Positions 1 through 7,823 of a stretch of DNA of 64,000 nucleotides are shown piece after piece. The notes below the pieces were generated by a model. The model had not been told where the DNA came from and did not search any database. It saw only the letters and a list, made by a program, of their open reading frames with translations. This stretch comes from Palleronia pelagia (GTDB lineage: Bacteria; Pseudomonadota; Alphaproteobacteria; Rhodobacterales; Rhodobacteraceae), in the NCBI RefSeq assembly GCF_900110115.1, contig NZ_FOCM01000003.1, positions 412,310 to 476,309 of the forward strand, given 5' to 3'. A program made the translations under genes and the position numbers. How positions within the stretch are numbered: position 1 is the first letter of the stretch; every line of letters starts with the position of its first letter.

Positions 1-1
1 C

Positions 2-667
2 GACGTGCCCCTGGAGATCGAGGGCCAGCCCGACAGCCGCAAGATGTTCCGCGCCATGATCCCGTCGCCGCAGGCGCGGCTGGGCGTGATTTCGGACATC
101 GACGACACGATGATGCAGACCGGGGCCTATTCGCTCCTGCGCAACCTGTGGACCACCTTCACCGGATCGGCCGAGACGCGGCGGATCTTTCCGGATGCCA
201 TCGTCCTGATGGACTGGCTGACCAACCACGGGCGGAACCCGGTGTTCTACGTCAGCTCGAGCCCCTGGAACCTGCATGCCTTCCTCGAACGGGTGTTCGA
301 CCGGGCGGGGCTGGCCACCGGTCCGATGTTCCTGCGCGACCTGGGGATCAGCGAGACGCAGTTCATCTCGGGCACCCATGGCGACCACAAAGGCAGCGCT
401 ATCGACCGGATCATGGCGGCGAACCCGGGGCTGGATTTCGTGCTGCTGGGCGATACCGGCCAGCACGACGCCGAGGTCTACCTGGAGGCCGCGCATCGCC
501 ACGGCGGGCGCGTGCGCGCCGTGGCCCTGCGCGAGCCGGGGCCAGGACCCGACGATGCCAGCCGCGCGGCGATCGCGGCGCTGAAGCGGCAGGGGGTTAA
601 GGTGGTCCATGACCGCGACTTCAGCGCGGCGGCGGATCGGCTGTCGGCGGCCGGCCTGGCGCCCTGA
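2..667 (+). CDS. App1-like phosphatase domain protein, 5' truncated
   Basis: This is the C-terminal 221 residues of a protein that begins upstream of the window. The frame is open to the first base, and the GTG at position 5 is probably internal. The motif DIDDTMMQTG near residue 31 is the DxDxT nucleophile motif of the App1 (DUF2183) phosphatidate-phosphatase-like HAD domain. A second HAD motif, VSSSPWN, follows near residue 80, and LLGDTGQHDAEVY near residue 147 carries the acidic motif. The domain is predicted to remove phosphate from a lipid or other phosphoester. The bacterial substrate is not established. The gene ends six bases before the convergent zinc-ribbon gene, so the two tail to tail. 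Confidence 0.8.
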   Translation, partial: DVPLEIEGQPDSRKMFRAMIPSPQARLGVISDIDDTMMQTGAYSLLRNLWTTFTGSAETRRIFPDAIVLMDWLTNHGRNPVFYVSSSPWNLHAFLERVFDRAGLATGPMFLRDLGISETQFISGTHGDHKGSAIDRIMAANPGLDFVLLGDTGQHDAEVYLEAAHRHGGRVRAVALREPGPGPDDASRAAIAALKRQGVKVVHDRDFSAAADRLSAAGLAP

Positions 668-673
668 GCGGAA

Positions 674-1768
674 TCAGTCGCTGCCGGCGCCGACGATCAT
701 CTCGGCGGCGCTGATCAGCAGGTTGTCCAGAGCGGCGCGGAATTCGTTCACCGACTGTACGTAGGCCGCGAGAAACAGTTCTGTTCGGGGCAGGGCCTGC
801 ACGATCTGTGGCGCGAGGTAATAGAGCAGCATGGCCAGCGCCGTCAGGAACAGCACGATCCCGAAGCCCAGCCGAAAGGCCGAGCCGGACCGTGCGGTCT
901 GGCGGTCATTCTCGTCGTCGAAATCGTCGTCGAAGCTGTCGGACTGCTGCCGCGAGGTCGCGGTCAGGGTCGAATTGATCTGGTCGATGTCCGGCAGCAG
1001 GTCGCCGCGCGACGCCGCGGCCGTCCGGGCGCGGTCGTGCGTGTCGGGCGCCTCCTGGCGTCGGGTCGGGGCGGGATCATCCATCTCGTCGATGCTGTCG
1101 TTCCGGGTCGCGCGGTCGTCTTCGAGCGTGGCGGCGATGTCGGCGGCGACGGGGTCGTGGGGCTGCGTTTCCTCGCGATCGGGCCCCGTGTCCCAATCCT
1201 CGAGATAGGCGTCGTCGTCGTCCTTGTCGTCCGCGTCAGGCGCGCCGGCGTCGGCCTGTCCCGCCGGATCGCGGTCGTCCGGGCCCCAGGCGGTATCCCC
1301 GTCCGCCGGGGCCGTCTCGTCGGGCAGATCCACGGGCGCCGTCGCGGCCGGTTCACCCCAGTCCGCCTCGTCGTCGTAGTCTTCGGTCTCGACCGGGTCC
1401 GGCGCGGGCGGCGGCGCGGCCGCACCGCCGCGGCGTGCGGGCTCGGGCAAGCCCATCTCGGTCTGTTCCTCGACGGGCTGAGCGGCCGCGCGGCGGCGCT
1501 GTGCGGCCTCACGCTCGGCTTCTTCCCGCAGGATGGCGCGGGTTCGTTCGTCAAGCTCGCGCCGGCGGCGGCGCTGCTCGGTCCCGTCCTCGGGCGGCAT
1601 GGCGTCGTCGGAGGGCGTGGCTGCGTCTGCGGGATCACGCGCGACCCCGTCAGGGCCGGCGAACCAGGTGTTCCCGCAATTCGAGCATTGCACGTCGCGG
1701 CCCTCGGAAGGGATGAGACCCGGGTCGATTTCGTACTGCGCCTCGCAATTCGGGCAGATCAGCCGCAT
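674..1768 (-). CDS. Zinc-ribbon (MJ0042-type) single-pass membrane protein
   Basis: The 364-residue product starts with MRLICPNCEAQYEID. Two CxxC pairs (CPNC near residue 5, CSNC near residue 28) make an MJ0042-family zinc ribbon. About 250 residues of acidic, Pro/Ala/Asp-rich low-complexity sequence follow. One strong membrane segment (FGIVLFLTALAMLLYYLA) lies about 65 residues before the C-terminus. The reading frame stays open upstream, but the ATG at 1768 is chosen because the zinc ribbon begins there. The gene diverges from ftsE, an arrangement I recall as common in Rhodobacteraceae. The topology suggests a cytoplasmic zinc head, a disordered linker and a membrane anchor. The function is unknown. 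Confidence 0.82.
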   Translation of the reverse strand: MRLICPNCEAQYEIDPGLIPSEGRDVQCSNCGNTWFAGPDGVARDPADAATPSDDAMPPEDGTEQRRRRRELDERTRAILREEAEREAAQRRRAAAQPVEEQTEMGLPEPARRGGAAAPPPAPDPVETEDYDDEADWGEPAATAPVDLPDETAPADGDTAWGPDDRDPAGQADAGAPDADDKDDDDAYLEDWDTGPDREETQPHDPVAADIAATLEDDRATRNDSIDEMDDPAPTRRQEAPDTHDRARTAAASRGDLLPDIDQINSTLTATSRQQSDSFDDDFDDENDRQTARSGSAFRLGFGIVLFLTALAMLLYYLAPQIVQALPRTELFLAAYVQSVNEFRAALDNLLISAAEMIVGAGSD

Positions 1769-1905
1769 CACGTTTACCTTTGTCACGGCGCCATTTTCGA
1801 CTTCCGCTTGCCTGTGCTGAATTGTTAGCTGTGCCGCGAAGCAATTCAAACCCCTCGCGCAGTGTCCGGGGGTTTCACGCCGCACTGTGTGGCACCGCTG
1901 CCGGG

Positions 1906-2595
1906 ATGAGGGACGTTTTGATCGAGCTTTCGGGCGTGAGCTATGGCTATGACGGGCGGCCATTGATCCAGGACCTGGACCTGGCCCTGGCACCGGGATC
2001 GTTTCATTTCCTCACCGGGCCGTCCGGGGCCGGAAAGACCACGTTGCTGAAGCTCTGCTATCTCGAGCTGACGCCGGACAAGGGCCAGATCTCGGCCTTC
2101 GGCAAGCCGGCGAAGCAGCTGGGCCGGGACGGGATCGCGCAGCTGCGCCGCCGCGTGGGCGTCGTGCACCAAGATTGCCGTTTCCTGGACCACCTTCCGC
2201 TGCTCGACAACATCGCGCTGCCGCTGGCGGCGTCGGGCCAGCCGATCGAGGCGCACGCCGCCGATATCTCGGCCCTGCTGGAATGGGTTGGGCTGGACGG
2301 CCGGGCCGATGCCCTGCCGCCACAATTGTCGGGGGGCGAGCGGCAGCGCGCTGCTCTGGCCCGCGCGCTGATCCTGTCGCCCGACGTGATCCTGGCAGAC
2401 GAACCCACCGGCAATGTCGACTGGGAGATGTCGCTGCGCCTGCTGTCGTTGCTGGTTGAGCTGAACCGCATGGGAAAGGCGGTGCTGATCGCCACCCATG
2501 ACCTGAACCTGATCCGGCAGGCCAAGTCGCAGGTGCAGGCCCGTGTGCTGCGCCTGCGGGCCGGGCGGCTGGACGTGGCGGGGGCGGACCTGTGA
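1906..2595 (+). CDS. ftsE: Cell division ATP-binding protein FtsE
   Basis: This 229-residue ABC ATPase has Walker A GPSGAGKT (residues 38-45), the signature LSGGERQR and Walker B VILADEPTGN. FtsE and FtsX form the ABC-type complex at the septum that activates peptidoglycan hydrolases during division. The ATG at 1906 is chosen because it gives the usual FtsE N-terminus (MRDVLIELSGVSYGY). The open frame extends further upstream but that part looks non-coding. It overlaps ftsX by four bases (GTGA), so the two are translationally coupled. The immediate partner ftsX and the zinc-ribbon neighbour support the assignment over a generic ABC ATPase. Confidence 0.93.
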   Translation: MRDVLIELSGVSYGYDGRPLIQDLDLALAPGSFHFLTGPSGAGKTTLLKLCYLELTPDKGQISAFGKPAKQLGRDGIAQLRRRVGVVHQDCRFLDHLPLLDNIALPLAASGQPIEAHAADISALLEWVGLDGRADALPPQLSGGERQRAALARALILSPDVILADEPTGNVDWEMSLRLLSLLVELNRMGKAVLIATHDLNLIRQAKSQVQARVLRLRAGRLDVAGADL

Positions 2596-3494
2596 GCCGG
2601 ATGGTGCCGATCCTCGGATTGCTGCGCGGCGACACCTCGGCCGACCGGGTGGTGCCGCCCACGGGCTTCACCGCGCGGCTGACCGTGTTCACGGCGGCGG
2701 CCATGGCCTTCCTCGCGGTCTTCGCGCTGGCGCTGTCGCTGGCCACCGCCCGGCTGGCCGACCGCTGGGGCACCGCGCTGGCGCAGGGGGCGACGATCCG
2801 CATCTCGGCCCCCGCCGAGCAGCGGGCGGCGCAGACCGAGGCGGTGCTGCGGATCCTGCGCGAGACCCCGGGCGTCGCGTCGGCCCGCGCGCTGGGCGAG
2901 GACGAGCAGCGCGCGCTGCTGGCGCCGTGGTTCGGCCCCGACCTGCCAGTCGAGACCCTGCCGATCCCGCAACTGGTCGAGGTGGTCGAGGACGGCCGCG
3001 GCTTCGACGCGCAGGGGGTGCGCCTGCGGCTGAGGGCCGAGGCGCCCGGCGCCGTGCTGGACGACCACAGCAGGTGGCGGCGTCCGCTGGTGCGCGCGGC
3101 GGATCGGCTGAACCTGCTGGGGCTGGGCGCACTGACGCTGATCGTGCTGACCATGGCCGCGATGATCACGCTGGCCGCCGGTGCCGCGCTGGCCGCCAAT
3201 CGTCAAGTGATGGCGGTGCTGCGGCTGGTGGGCGCGCGCGACACCTACATCGCGCGGGCCTTCGTGCGGCGGTTCACCCTCCGCGCGGGGCTTGGCGCCG
3301 CGGTGGGCACGGCCCTGTCCATGGGTGCGGTGGCCGCGCTGCCGCGGATGGACGCCGCCGGCAGCTTCCTGACCGGGCTGGGCTTCTCCGGAGCGGGCTG
3401 GCTGCTGCCCTTGCTGATCCCGCCGCTTGCTGCTTTGATCGCGTTCTGGGCCACGCGATACGCCGCGATGAAAGCGTTGAAGGAGATTCCATGA
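2592..3494 (+). CDS. ftsX: Cell division permease FtsX
   Basis: The 300-residue product has one N-terminal membrane segment (about residues 28-50), a periplasmic domain of about 110 residues with conserved PQLVEVV, and three C-terminal membrane segments (from about residue 175). This is the FtsX topology. The start is the GTG at 2592, which overlaps the ftsE stop. The protein couples FtsE ATP hydrolysis to amidase activation at the divisome. Its own stop overlaps the plsC start by four bases (ATGA), so ftsE, ftsX and plsC form one tight transcription unit. Confidence 0.92.
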   Translation: MSRMVPILGLLRGDTSADRVVPPTGFTARLTVFTAAAMAFLAVFALALSLATARLADRWGTALAQGATIRISAPAEQRAAQTEAVLRILRETPGVASARALGEDEQRALLAPWFGPDLPVETLPIPQLVEVVEDGRGFDAQGVRLRLRAEAPGAVLDDHSRWRRPLVRAADRLNLLGLGALTLIVLTMAAMITLAAGAALAANRQVMAVLRLVGARDTYIARAFVRRFTLRAGLGAAVGTALSMGAVAALPRMDAAGSFLTGLGFSGAGWLLPLLIPPLAALIAFWATRYAAMKALKEIP

Positions 3495-4237
3495 ACGCGC
3501 TCCAGTTCCTGCGCTCGCTGGCGTTCAACATCTACATGTACGCCTTCATGGCGGTTTTGGGGATCGTGTTCTTCCCGTGGGCCGCGTTCTCGTCGCGGGG
3601 CGCACGCACGGCCTGCACCATCTACGCCAACCACATCGTGCGGATGGCGGCGATCATGGTGGGCCTGAAATCCGAGGTGCGCGGTCCCGTTCCGCAGGGC
3701 GAGGTCATGGTCGCGGCCAAGCACCAGTCGTTCCTGGACATCCTGATCATCTTCGCCGCGCTGCCCCGGCCCAAGTTCATCATGAAGGCCGAGCTGATGT
3801 ATGCCCCCGTGCTGGGCCAGTACGCTTATAGGCTCGGCTGTGTGCCGGTGAACCGGGGCAAGCGGGGCAAAGCCGTCGCCAAGATGCTGGAGGACGTGCA
3901 GCGCGGGCGGCGCGAGCCGGGGCAGCTTTGCATCTATCCGCAGGGCACGCGCGTGGCGCCGGGCGTCCCGGCCCCCTACAAGATCGGGACCCATGTCCTT
4001 TACGAACAGCTGGGGCAGGATTGCGTGCCCGTGGCGACCAACGTGGGCGTGTTCTGGCCCAAGCGCGGCGTCATGCGCCGCCCGGGCACCTGCGTGGTCG
4101 AGTTCCTCGAGCCGATCCAGCCGGGGCTGGGCCGCCGCGAGTTCATGAAGCAGCTCGAGGACTCGATCGAAGGGGCCTCGAACCGCCTGAACGACGAGGC
4201 GGGGTTCCTACCGCCGGCGGCCCGCACGGCGGACTGA
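3491..4237 (+). CDS. plsC: 1-acyl-sn-glycerol-3-phosphate acyltransferase
   Basis: This 248-residue membrane-associated acyltransferase acylates lysophosphatidic acid to phosphatidic acid in phospholipid synthesis. The N-terminal hydrophobic segment (NIYMYAFMAVLGIVFFPWA) is followed by the HX4D box as HQSFLD (near residue 78). Later come the substrate motif CVPVNRGKRGKA (near residue 117) and YPQGTRVAPG (near residue 148, the FPEGTR equivalent). The ATG at 3491 overlaps the ftsX stop. The length is normal for the family. There may be other PlsC paralogues in the genome, so the main or accessory role is not known. Confidence 0.9.
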   Translation: MNALQFLRSLAFNIYMYAFMAVLGIVFFPWAAFSSRGARTACTIYANHIVRMAAIMVGLKSEVRGPVPQGEVMVAAKHQSFLDILIIFAALPRPKFIMKAELMYAPVLGQYAYRLGCVPVNRGKRGKAVAKMLEDVQRGRREPGQLCIYPQGTRVAPGVPAPYKIGTHVLYEQLGQDCVPVATNVGVFWPKRGVMRRPGTCVVEFLEPIQPGLGRREFMKQLEDSIEGASNRLNDEAGFLPPAARTAD

Positions 4238-4250
4238 GCCCCGGCGGGAT

Positions 4251-4262
4251 TTGGTATACCAA
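4251..4262. promoter_or_regulatory. GntR-type operator, copy 1
   Basis: A perfect 12-bp palindrome TTGGTATACCAA lies 50 nt before the 2-hydroxyacid dehydrogenase start. It is identical to the core of the site next to the gntR gene (12489-12500). It is inferred to be bound by that regulator. Confidence 0.8.
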
Positions 4263-4311
4263 GGCGGCGCGTTCGCTGTTAGCGTCCCGGCAATCGCATC
4301 AGGAGGACGCC

Positions 4312-5253
4312 ATGACCGCCAAGACGCTTGCCATCGGCAACTACAACGACACCGACGCCGCCGCGCTGGAGCATGACCTGGACGCCAAGCGTGTCTCCAG
4401 CCTGGACGAGGCCCTGGCGCTGGACGACGCCGCGCGCGAGGCCGTGACCGCCATCGCCTACATGGGCCACGCGGCGTTCGGCGGCGACGCCATGGACGCG
4501 TTTCCGAACCTTGGCCTGATCGCGAATTTCGGCGTGGGCTACGACGCCATCGACGTGGACGCGGCGAGCGCCCGGGACATCGCGCTGACCAACACGCCGG
4601 ACGTGCTGAACGACGACGTGGCCGACCTGGCCGTGGCCATGCTGCTGATGCAGGGGCGGCGGATGCGGCAGGGCGACGAGCTGGTCCGCTCGGGCCGCTG
4701 GGCCGACGGCGAAAGCTTTCCGCTGAACCGCAAGATGAGCGGCGCGAAGGTGGGTATCCTCGGGCTGGGCCGGATCGGGCACGACATCGCCAACCGATTG
4801 GCCGCGTTCAAGATGGACCTGCATTACTGGTCGCGCTCGGAAAAGGACACGCCCGGCTGGACCTACCACGCCGATCCCATGGATCTGGCCCGCGCGGTGG
4901 ACGTGCTGGTCATCGCGCTGGTGGGCGGCCCCGAGACCGAGAACATGGTGAATGCCGCCATGCTGGACGCGCTGGGCAAGGACGGCGTGGTCATCAACAT
5001 CTCGCGCGGGACGACCGTGGACGAGGGCGCGCTGCTGGACGCGCTTGAGGCCGGACGCATCGCCGGGGCCGGGCTGGACGTGTTCGTGGGCGAGCCGAAG
5101 GTCGATCCGCGCTTCTACAAGCTGGACCAGGTGGTCCTGCAGCCGCACCAGGGGTCCGGCACCGTCGAGACACGGGCCGCCATGGGTCAGCTGCAGCGTG
5201 ACAACGTGGCCGCCTTCCACGAGGGCAAGCCGCTGCTGACCCGCGTGAACTAG
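4312..5253 (+). CDS. 2-hydroxyacid dehydrogenase (glyoxylate/hydroxypyruvate reductase type)
   Basis: This 313-residue member of the D-isomer-specific 2-hydroxyacid dehydrogenase family interconverts a 2-keto acid and a D-2-hydroxyacid with NAD(P)H. The NAD-binding motif is GILGLGRIGHDIA (about residue 147). The catalytic Arg lies in NISRGTTVDEGALLDAL, and the acid/base His in LQPHQGSGTVETR (near residue 283). The ATG at 4312 follows an AGGAGG ribosome site. The operator 50 nt upstream ties it to the sugar-acid regulon. A plausible role is to reduce glyoxylate or hydroxypyruvate made by that pathway. The exact substrate cannot be read from sequence. Its stop shares a CTAG with the convergent permease gene. 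Confidence 0.85.
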   Translation: MTAKTLAIGNYNDTDAAALEHDLDAKRVSSLDEALALDDAAREAVTAIAYMGHAAFGGDAMDAFPNLGLIANFGVGYDAIDVDAASARDIALTNTPDVLNDDVADLAVAMLLMQGRRMRQGDELVRSGRWADGESFPLNRKMSGAKVGILGLGRIGHDIANRLAAFKMDLHYWSRSEKDTPGWTYHADPMDLARAVDVLVIALVGGPETENMVNAAMLDALGKDGVVINISRGTTVDEGALLDALEAGRIAGAGLDVFVGEPKVDPRFYKLDQVVLQPHQGSGTVETRAAMGQLQRDNVAAFHEGKPLLTRVN

Positions 5254-6188
5254 CGCGTGGCGGGCGAGGGCGGCGGGGGGCCTCGCCGTTCCCGTTCACG
5301 GTGCCAGATATAGACGCCGGCCGCGATGATGATCAGGCCGCCCAGCAGCGTCCAGACGGTGGGCCAGGTGCCGAACACCAGGATCGAGGCGATGGCCGCC
5401 AGCACGATCTGGATGTAGATCATCGGCGCGAGGATCGACGCGTCCGCCAGCCGGTGCGCGTAGGTCGCGAAGATGTGGCTGGTGCCGCCGAAGATCCCGA
5501 CGAGGCACAGCACCACGTAGCCGCCGACGCTGTCGGGCCACACCCAGACCGACCAGGCGAAGGGCAGCAGGACCAGCGTGGCGAGCCCCGAGGCCCAGAC
5601 CTGCGAGGTCGCGTTGCTTTCGATCCCGGCCAGCATCCGCGTCATGATGAAGTAGAGCGAGGCCAGCGTCATCGCGAGCAGGTTCAGCAGCATCGCCGGG
5701 TGGAACTCGGCCCCCCAGGGCTGCATCACGACCAGCACGCCCAGGAAGCCCACGCAGACGGCCACCAGCCTGTGGATGCCCACCCGTTCGCCCAGGATCG
5801 GGATGGCGAGCAGCGTCACCGCGATGGGGCCCGAGAACATGATCGTCGTCGTCACCGTCAGCGGCAGGTATTGCAGCGCGGTGAAGTTGCACACGGTGCT
5901 GCCCATCAGGAACAGCGACCGCAGCGCCTGCCGTTTCGGCGCGTTGGACCGGATCGCGTCGCCCCCCTCGCGCGGGAGGAACATCACCAGCGCCTGCAGG
6001 AAATGCACCGCGTAACGCGCGAACACGACCTGGATCGCCGGTAGTCCCGCCAGCACCAGCCACTTGGCCGAGGTATCGATGCAGGTGAAGCCCAGCACGG
6101 CCAGGGCCATCATCCCGATGCCCAGGCCCAGCCGGTCTTCTCGGGCCGCCACCTCGTGATGAAGTGGCGGCTGATGAACGCTTGGCAT
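5250..6188 (-). CDS. EamA/DMT-family permease
   Basis: This 312-residue, ten-segment membrane protein has two EamA repeats. The second repeat follows the short loop near WGAEFHPAMLLN. DMT permeases move small metabolites, and the substrate is unknown. It is the last gene of the minus-strand operon that starts with dctP. Its ATG shares one base with the SDR stop upstream (TGATG). The frame continues upstream inside the SDR gene, so the ATG at 6188 (MPSVHQPP) is chosen for coupling. It may import or export an intermediate of the sugar-acid pathway. Confidence 0.82.
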   Translation of the reverse strand: MPSVHQPPLHHEVAAREDRLGLGIGMMALAVLGFTCIDTSAKWLVLAGLPAIQVVFARYAVHFLQALVMFLPREGGDAIRSNAPKRQALRSLFLMGSTVCNFTALQYLPLTVTTTIMFSGPIAVTLLAIPILGERVGIHRLVAVCVGFLGVLVVMQPWGAEFHPAMLLNLLAMTLASLYFIMTRMLAGIESNATSQVWASGLATLVLLPFAWSVWVWPDSVGGYVVLCLVGIFGGTSHIFATYAHRLADASILAPMIYIQIVLAAIASILVFGTWPTVWTLLGGLIIIAAGVYIWHRERERRGPPPPSPATR

Positions 6189-6913
6189 CAGCCCACCGAC
6201 CACCCGCCGTCGATGACATGGGCGTGCCCGGTGGTGAAGGCGCTCTCGTCCGAGCCCAGGTAGATCGCCAGCTTGGCGATTTCCTCGGGCGTGCCGACGC
6301 GGCCCATGGGCTGGCGGGCGATGAACTGCTTCTTCGCGGCCTCGTAGTCGCCGCTGTCCTCCCACCGCTGGTGCAGCGACGGGCTGTCCACGGTGCCGGG
6401 GCAGATGCAGTTGCAGCGCACGCCGGTGGTCACGTAGTCCAGCGCGACCGACTTGGTCATGGCGATGACCGCCGCCTTGGTCGCCGCATAGACGAAGCGG
6501 TTCGGCGCCGCGATGATCGAGCTGGCCACGGACGAGACGTTGATGATCGAGCCGCCGCCGCGTTCCACCATGCCCGGCAGCGCGGCCTGCATCCCGTGGA
6601 ACTGCGTGCGGCAGTTCAGGTCGAACGCGAAGCCCCACTGTTCGTCCGTGCAGTCGGCGATGGTGCCGTTATGCACGAAGCCTGCGCAGTTCACCAGAAT
6701 GTCGGGCTTGGCGACGGTGATCGCCTTTTGCAGCGCGTCCTTGTCGGTGGCGTCCAGCGCGAAGCTTTCGGCTGCCTTGATGTCCGACAGCAGGTCCCCC
6801 TTCAGGTCGGTGGCCACCACGTGCGCACCCTCGGCGGTCATCGCCTCGGCCACGGCGCGGCCGATGCCTTGCCCGGCCGCCGTGATGAAGGCGCGTTTTC
6901 CGTTCAGTCTCAT
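6188..6913 (-). CDS. SDR oxidoreductase, 2-keto-3-deoxy-L-fuconate dehydrogenase-like
   Basis: This 241-residue classical SDR has the cofactor motif TAAGQGIGR (residues 11-19) and the catalytic Ser/Tyr/Lys set in INVSSVASS, Tyr142 and Lys146. Its sequence strongly recalls the BDH2/DHRS6 and ketodeoxyfuconate dehydrogenase group, including ILVNCAGFVHNGT and RCNCICPGTVDSPSL. In that bacterial group the enzyme oxidises C4 of a 2-keto-3-deoxy sugar acid to give a 2,4-diketo acid. The FAH-fold hydrolase at 13.3 kb would be the matching next enzyme. Substrate length (C5 or C6) is not resolved. A 3-hydroxybutyrate dehydrogenase role is the main alternative. Confidence 0.8.
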   Translation of the reverse strand: MRLNGKRAFITAAGQGIGRAVAEAMTAEGAHVVATDLKGDLLSDIKAAESFALDATDKDALQKAITVAKPDILVNCAGFVHNGTIADCTDEQWGFAFDLNCRTQFHGMQAALPGMVERGGGSIINVSSVASSIIAAPNRFVYAATKAAVIAMTKSVALDYVTTGVRCNCICPGTVDSPSLHQRWEDSGDYEAAKKQFIARQPMGRVGTPEEIAKLAIYLGSDESAFTTGHAHVIDGGWSVG

Positions 6914-6914
6914 G

Positions 6915-7802
6915 TTACTTGCTTTCCAGGTTCTTGGTCATCCAGTCCACCATCTCGGGGACGTTCAAATCGCCCGAGCCGCCATCGCGCGCCGCCCGAA
7001 GGGTGGCATCGGCGCAGCCGGCCATGCGGCTGTCGACGCCGAAGTTCTCGGCCATCTGCTTGTAGTAGCCCACGTCCTTGGCCGCGTTCGCGACCGAGAA
7101 GGCCAGGTCGATCTGCCCGTCGGTGGCATAGTTCTTGATGAAGTCCATCATGCCCGAGTGGTTCGGCCCCGCGGCCATCACGTCGTAGACCATCTGGCGC
7201 GGCACGCCGACCTTGTCCGAAACGGCGAAAACCTCGGACATGGCCATGGCGGTGGTCATGGCGAAGAAGTTGTTCATCAGCTTGATCTTGTGGCCGTTGC
7301 CCAGGTCGCCCAGGTGGAAGACGTTCTCGCCCAGGTCGTCGAGCACCGGCTTCACCTTGTCGTACGCGTCCTTGTCGCCCGCGCACATGATGTTCAGCTT
7401 ACCGTCCACCGCGTGGGCGGGCGTGCGGCCCAGCGGCGCGTCCAGGTAGGCGGCGCCCTTCTCGGCCAGGTCGGCGCCGATCTTGGTGGTCGAGCTCGGC
7501 AGCGAGGTGCCGAAGTCGATGACCGTCTGCCCGGATTTCGTTCCGGCCAAGACGCCGTCGTCGCCGTAGATGCGCGATTCGACATGGTCAGACGTGCCCA
7601 TGCACAGCATCACGATGTCCGAGCCTTCGGCCAGTTCGCGGGCCGACGCGGCCTCGGTCGCGCCGCGCGAAATGGCTTCCTCGATCCCGCTGCGGTCGCG
7701 GTTGCCCAGTGCGATGACGGGATAGCCGGCCTTCTGCAGGCATTCGACCATGGCGCGGCCCATCAGCCCCAGCCCGATGAATCCGATAGTTGGCTTGCTC
7801 AT
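6915..7802 (-). CDS. Beta-hydroxyacid dehydrogenase (GarR/YihU-like)
   Basis: The 295-residue product belongs to the 3-hydroxyisobutyrate dehydrogenase family. It has the NAD-binding GFIGLGLMG (residues 7-15) and the catalytic Lys174 in HKIKLMNN. The substrate loop reads DAPLGRTPAHA instead of the usual DAPVSGG of tartronate-semialdehyde and hydroxyisobutyrate enzymes. From memory, a GRT loop is seen in YihU-type sulfolactaldehyde reductases, so this enzyme may act on a differently charged small aldehyde. It sits between the PhyH and SDR genes, almost without gaps. It probably reduces an aldehyde acid released in the pathway. Confidence 0.82.
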   Translation of the reverse strand: MSKPTIGFIGLGLMGRAMVECLQKAGYPVIALGNRDRSGIEEAISRGATEAASARELAEGSDIVMLCMGTSDHVESRIYGDDGVLAGTKSGQTVIDFGTSLPSSTTKIGADLAEKGAAYLDAPLGRTPAHAVDGKLNIMCAGDKDAYDKVKPVLDDLGENVFHLGDLGNGHKIKLMNNFFAMTTAMAMSEVFAVSDKVGVPRQMVYDVMAAGPNHSGMMDFIKNYATDGQIDLAFSVANAAKDVGYYKQMAENFGVDSRMAGCADATLRAARDGGSGDLNVPEMVDWMTKNLESK

Positions 7803-7823
7803 GCTTTCTTCCTTTCGTGATCG

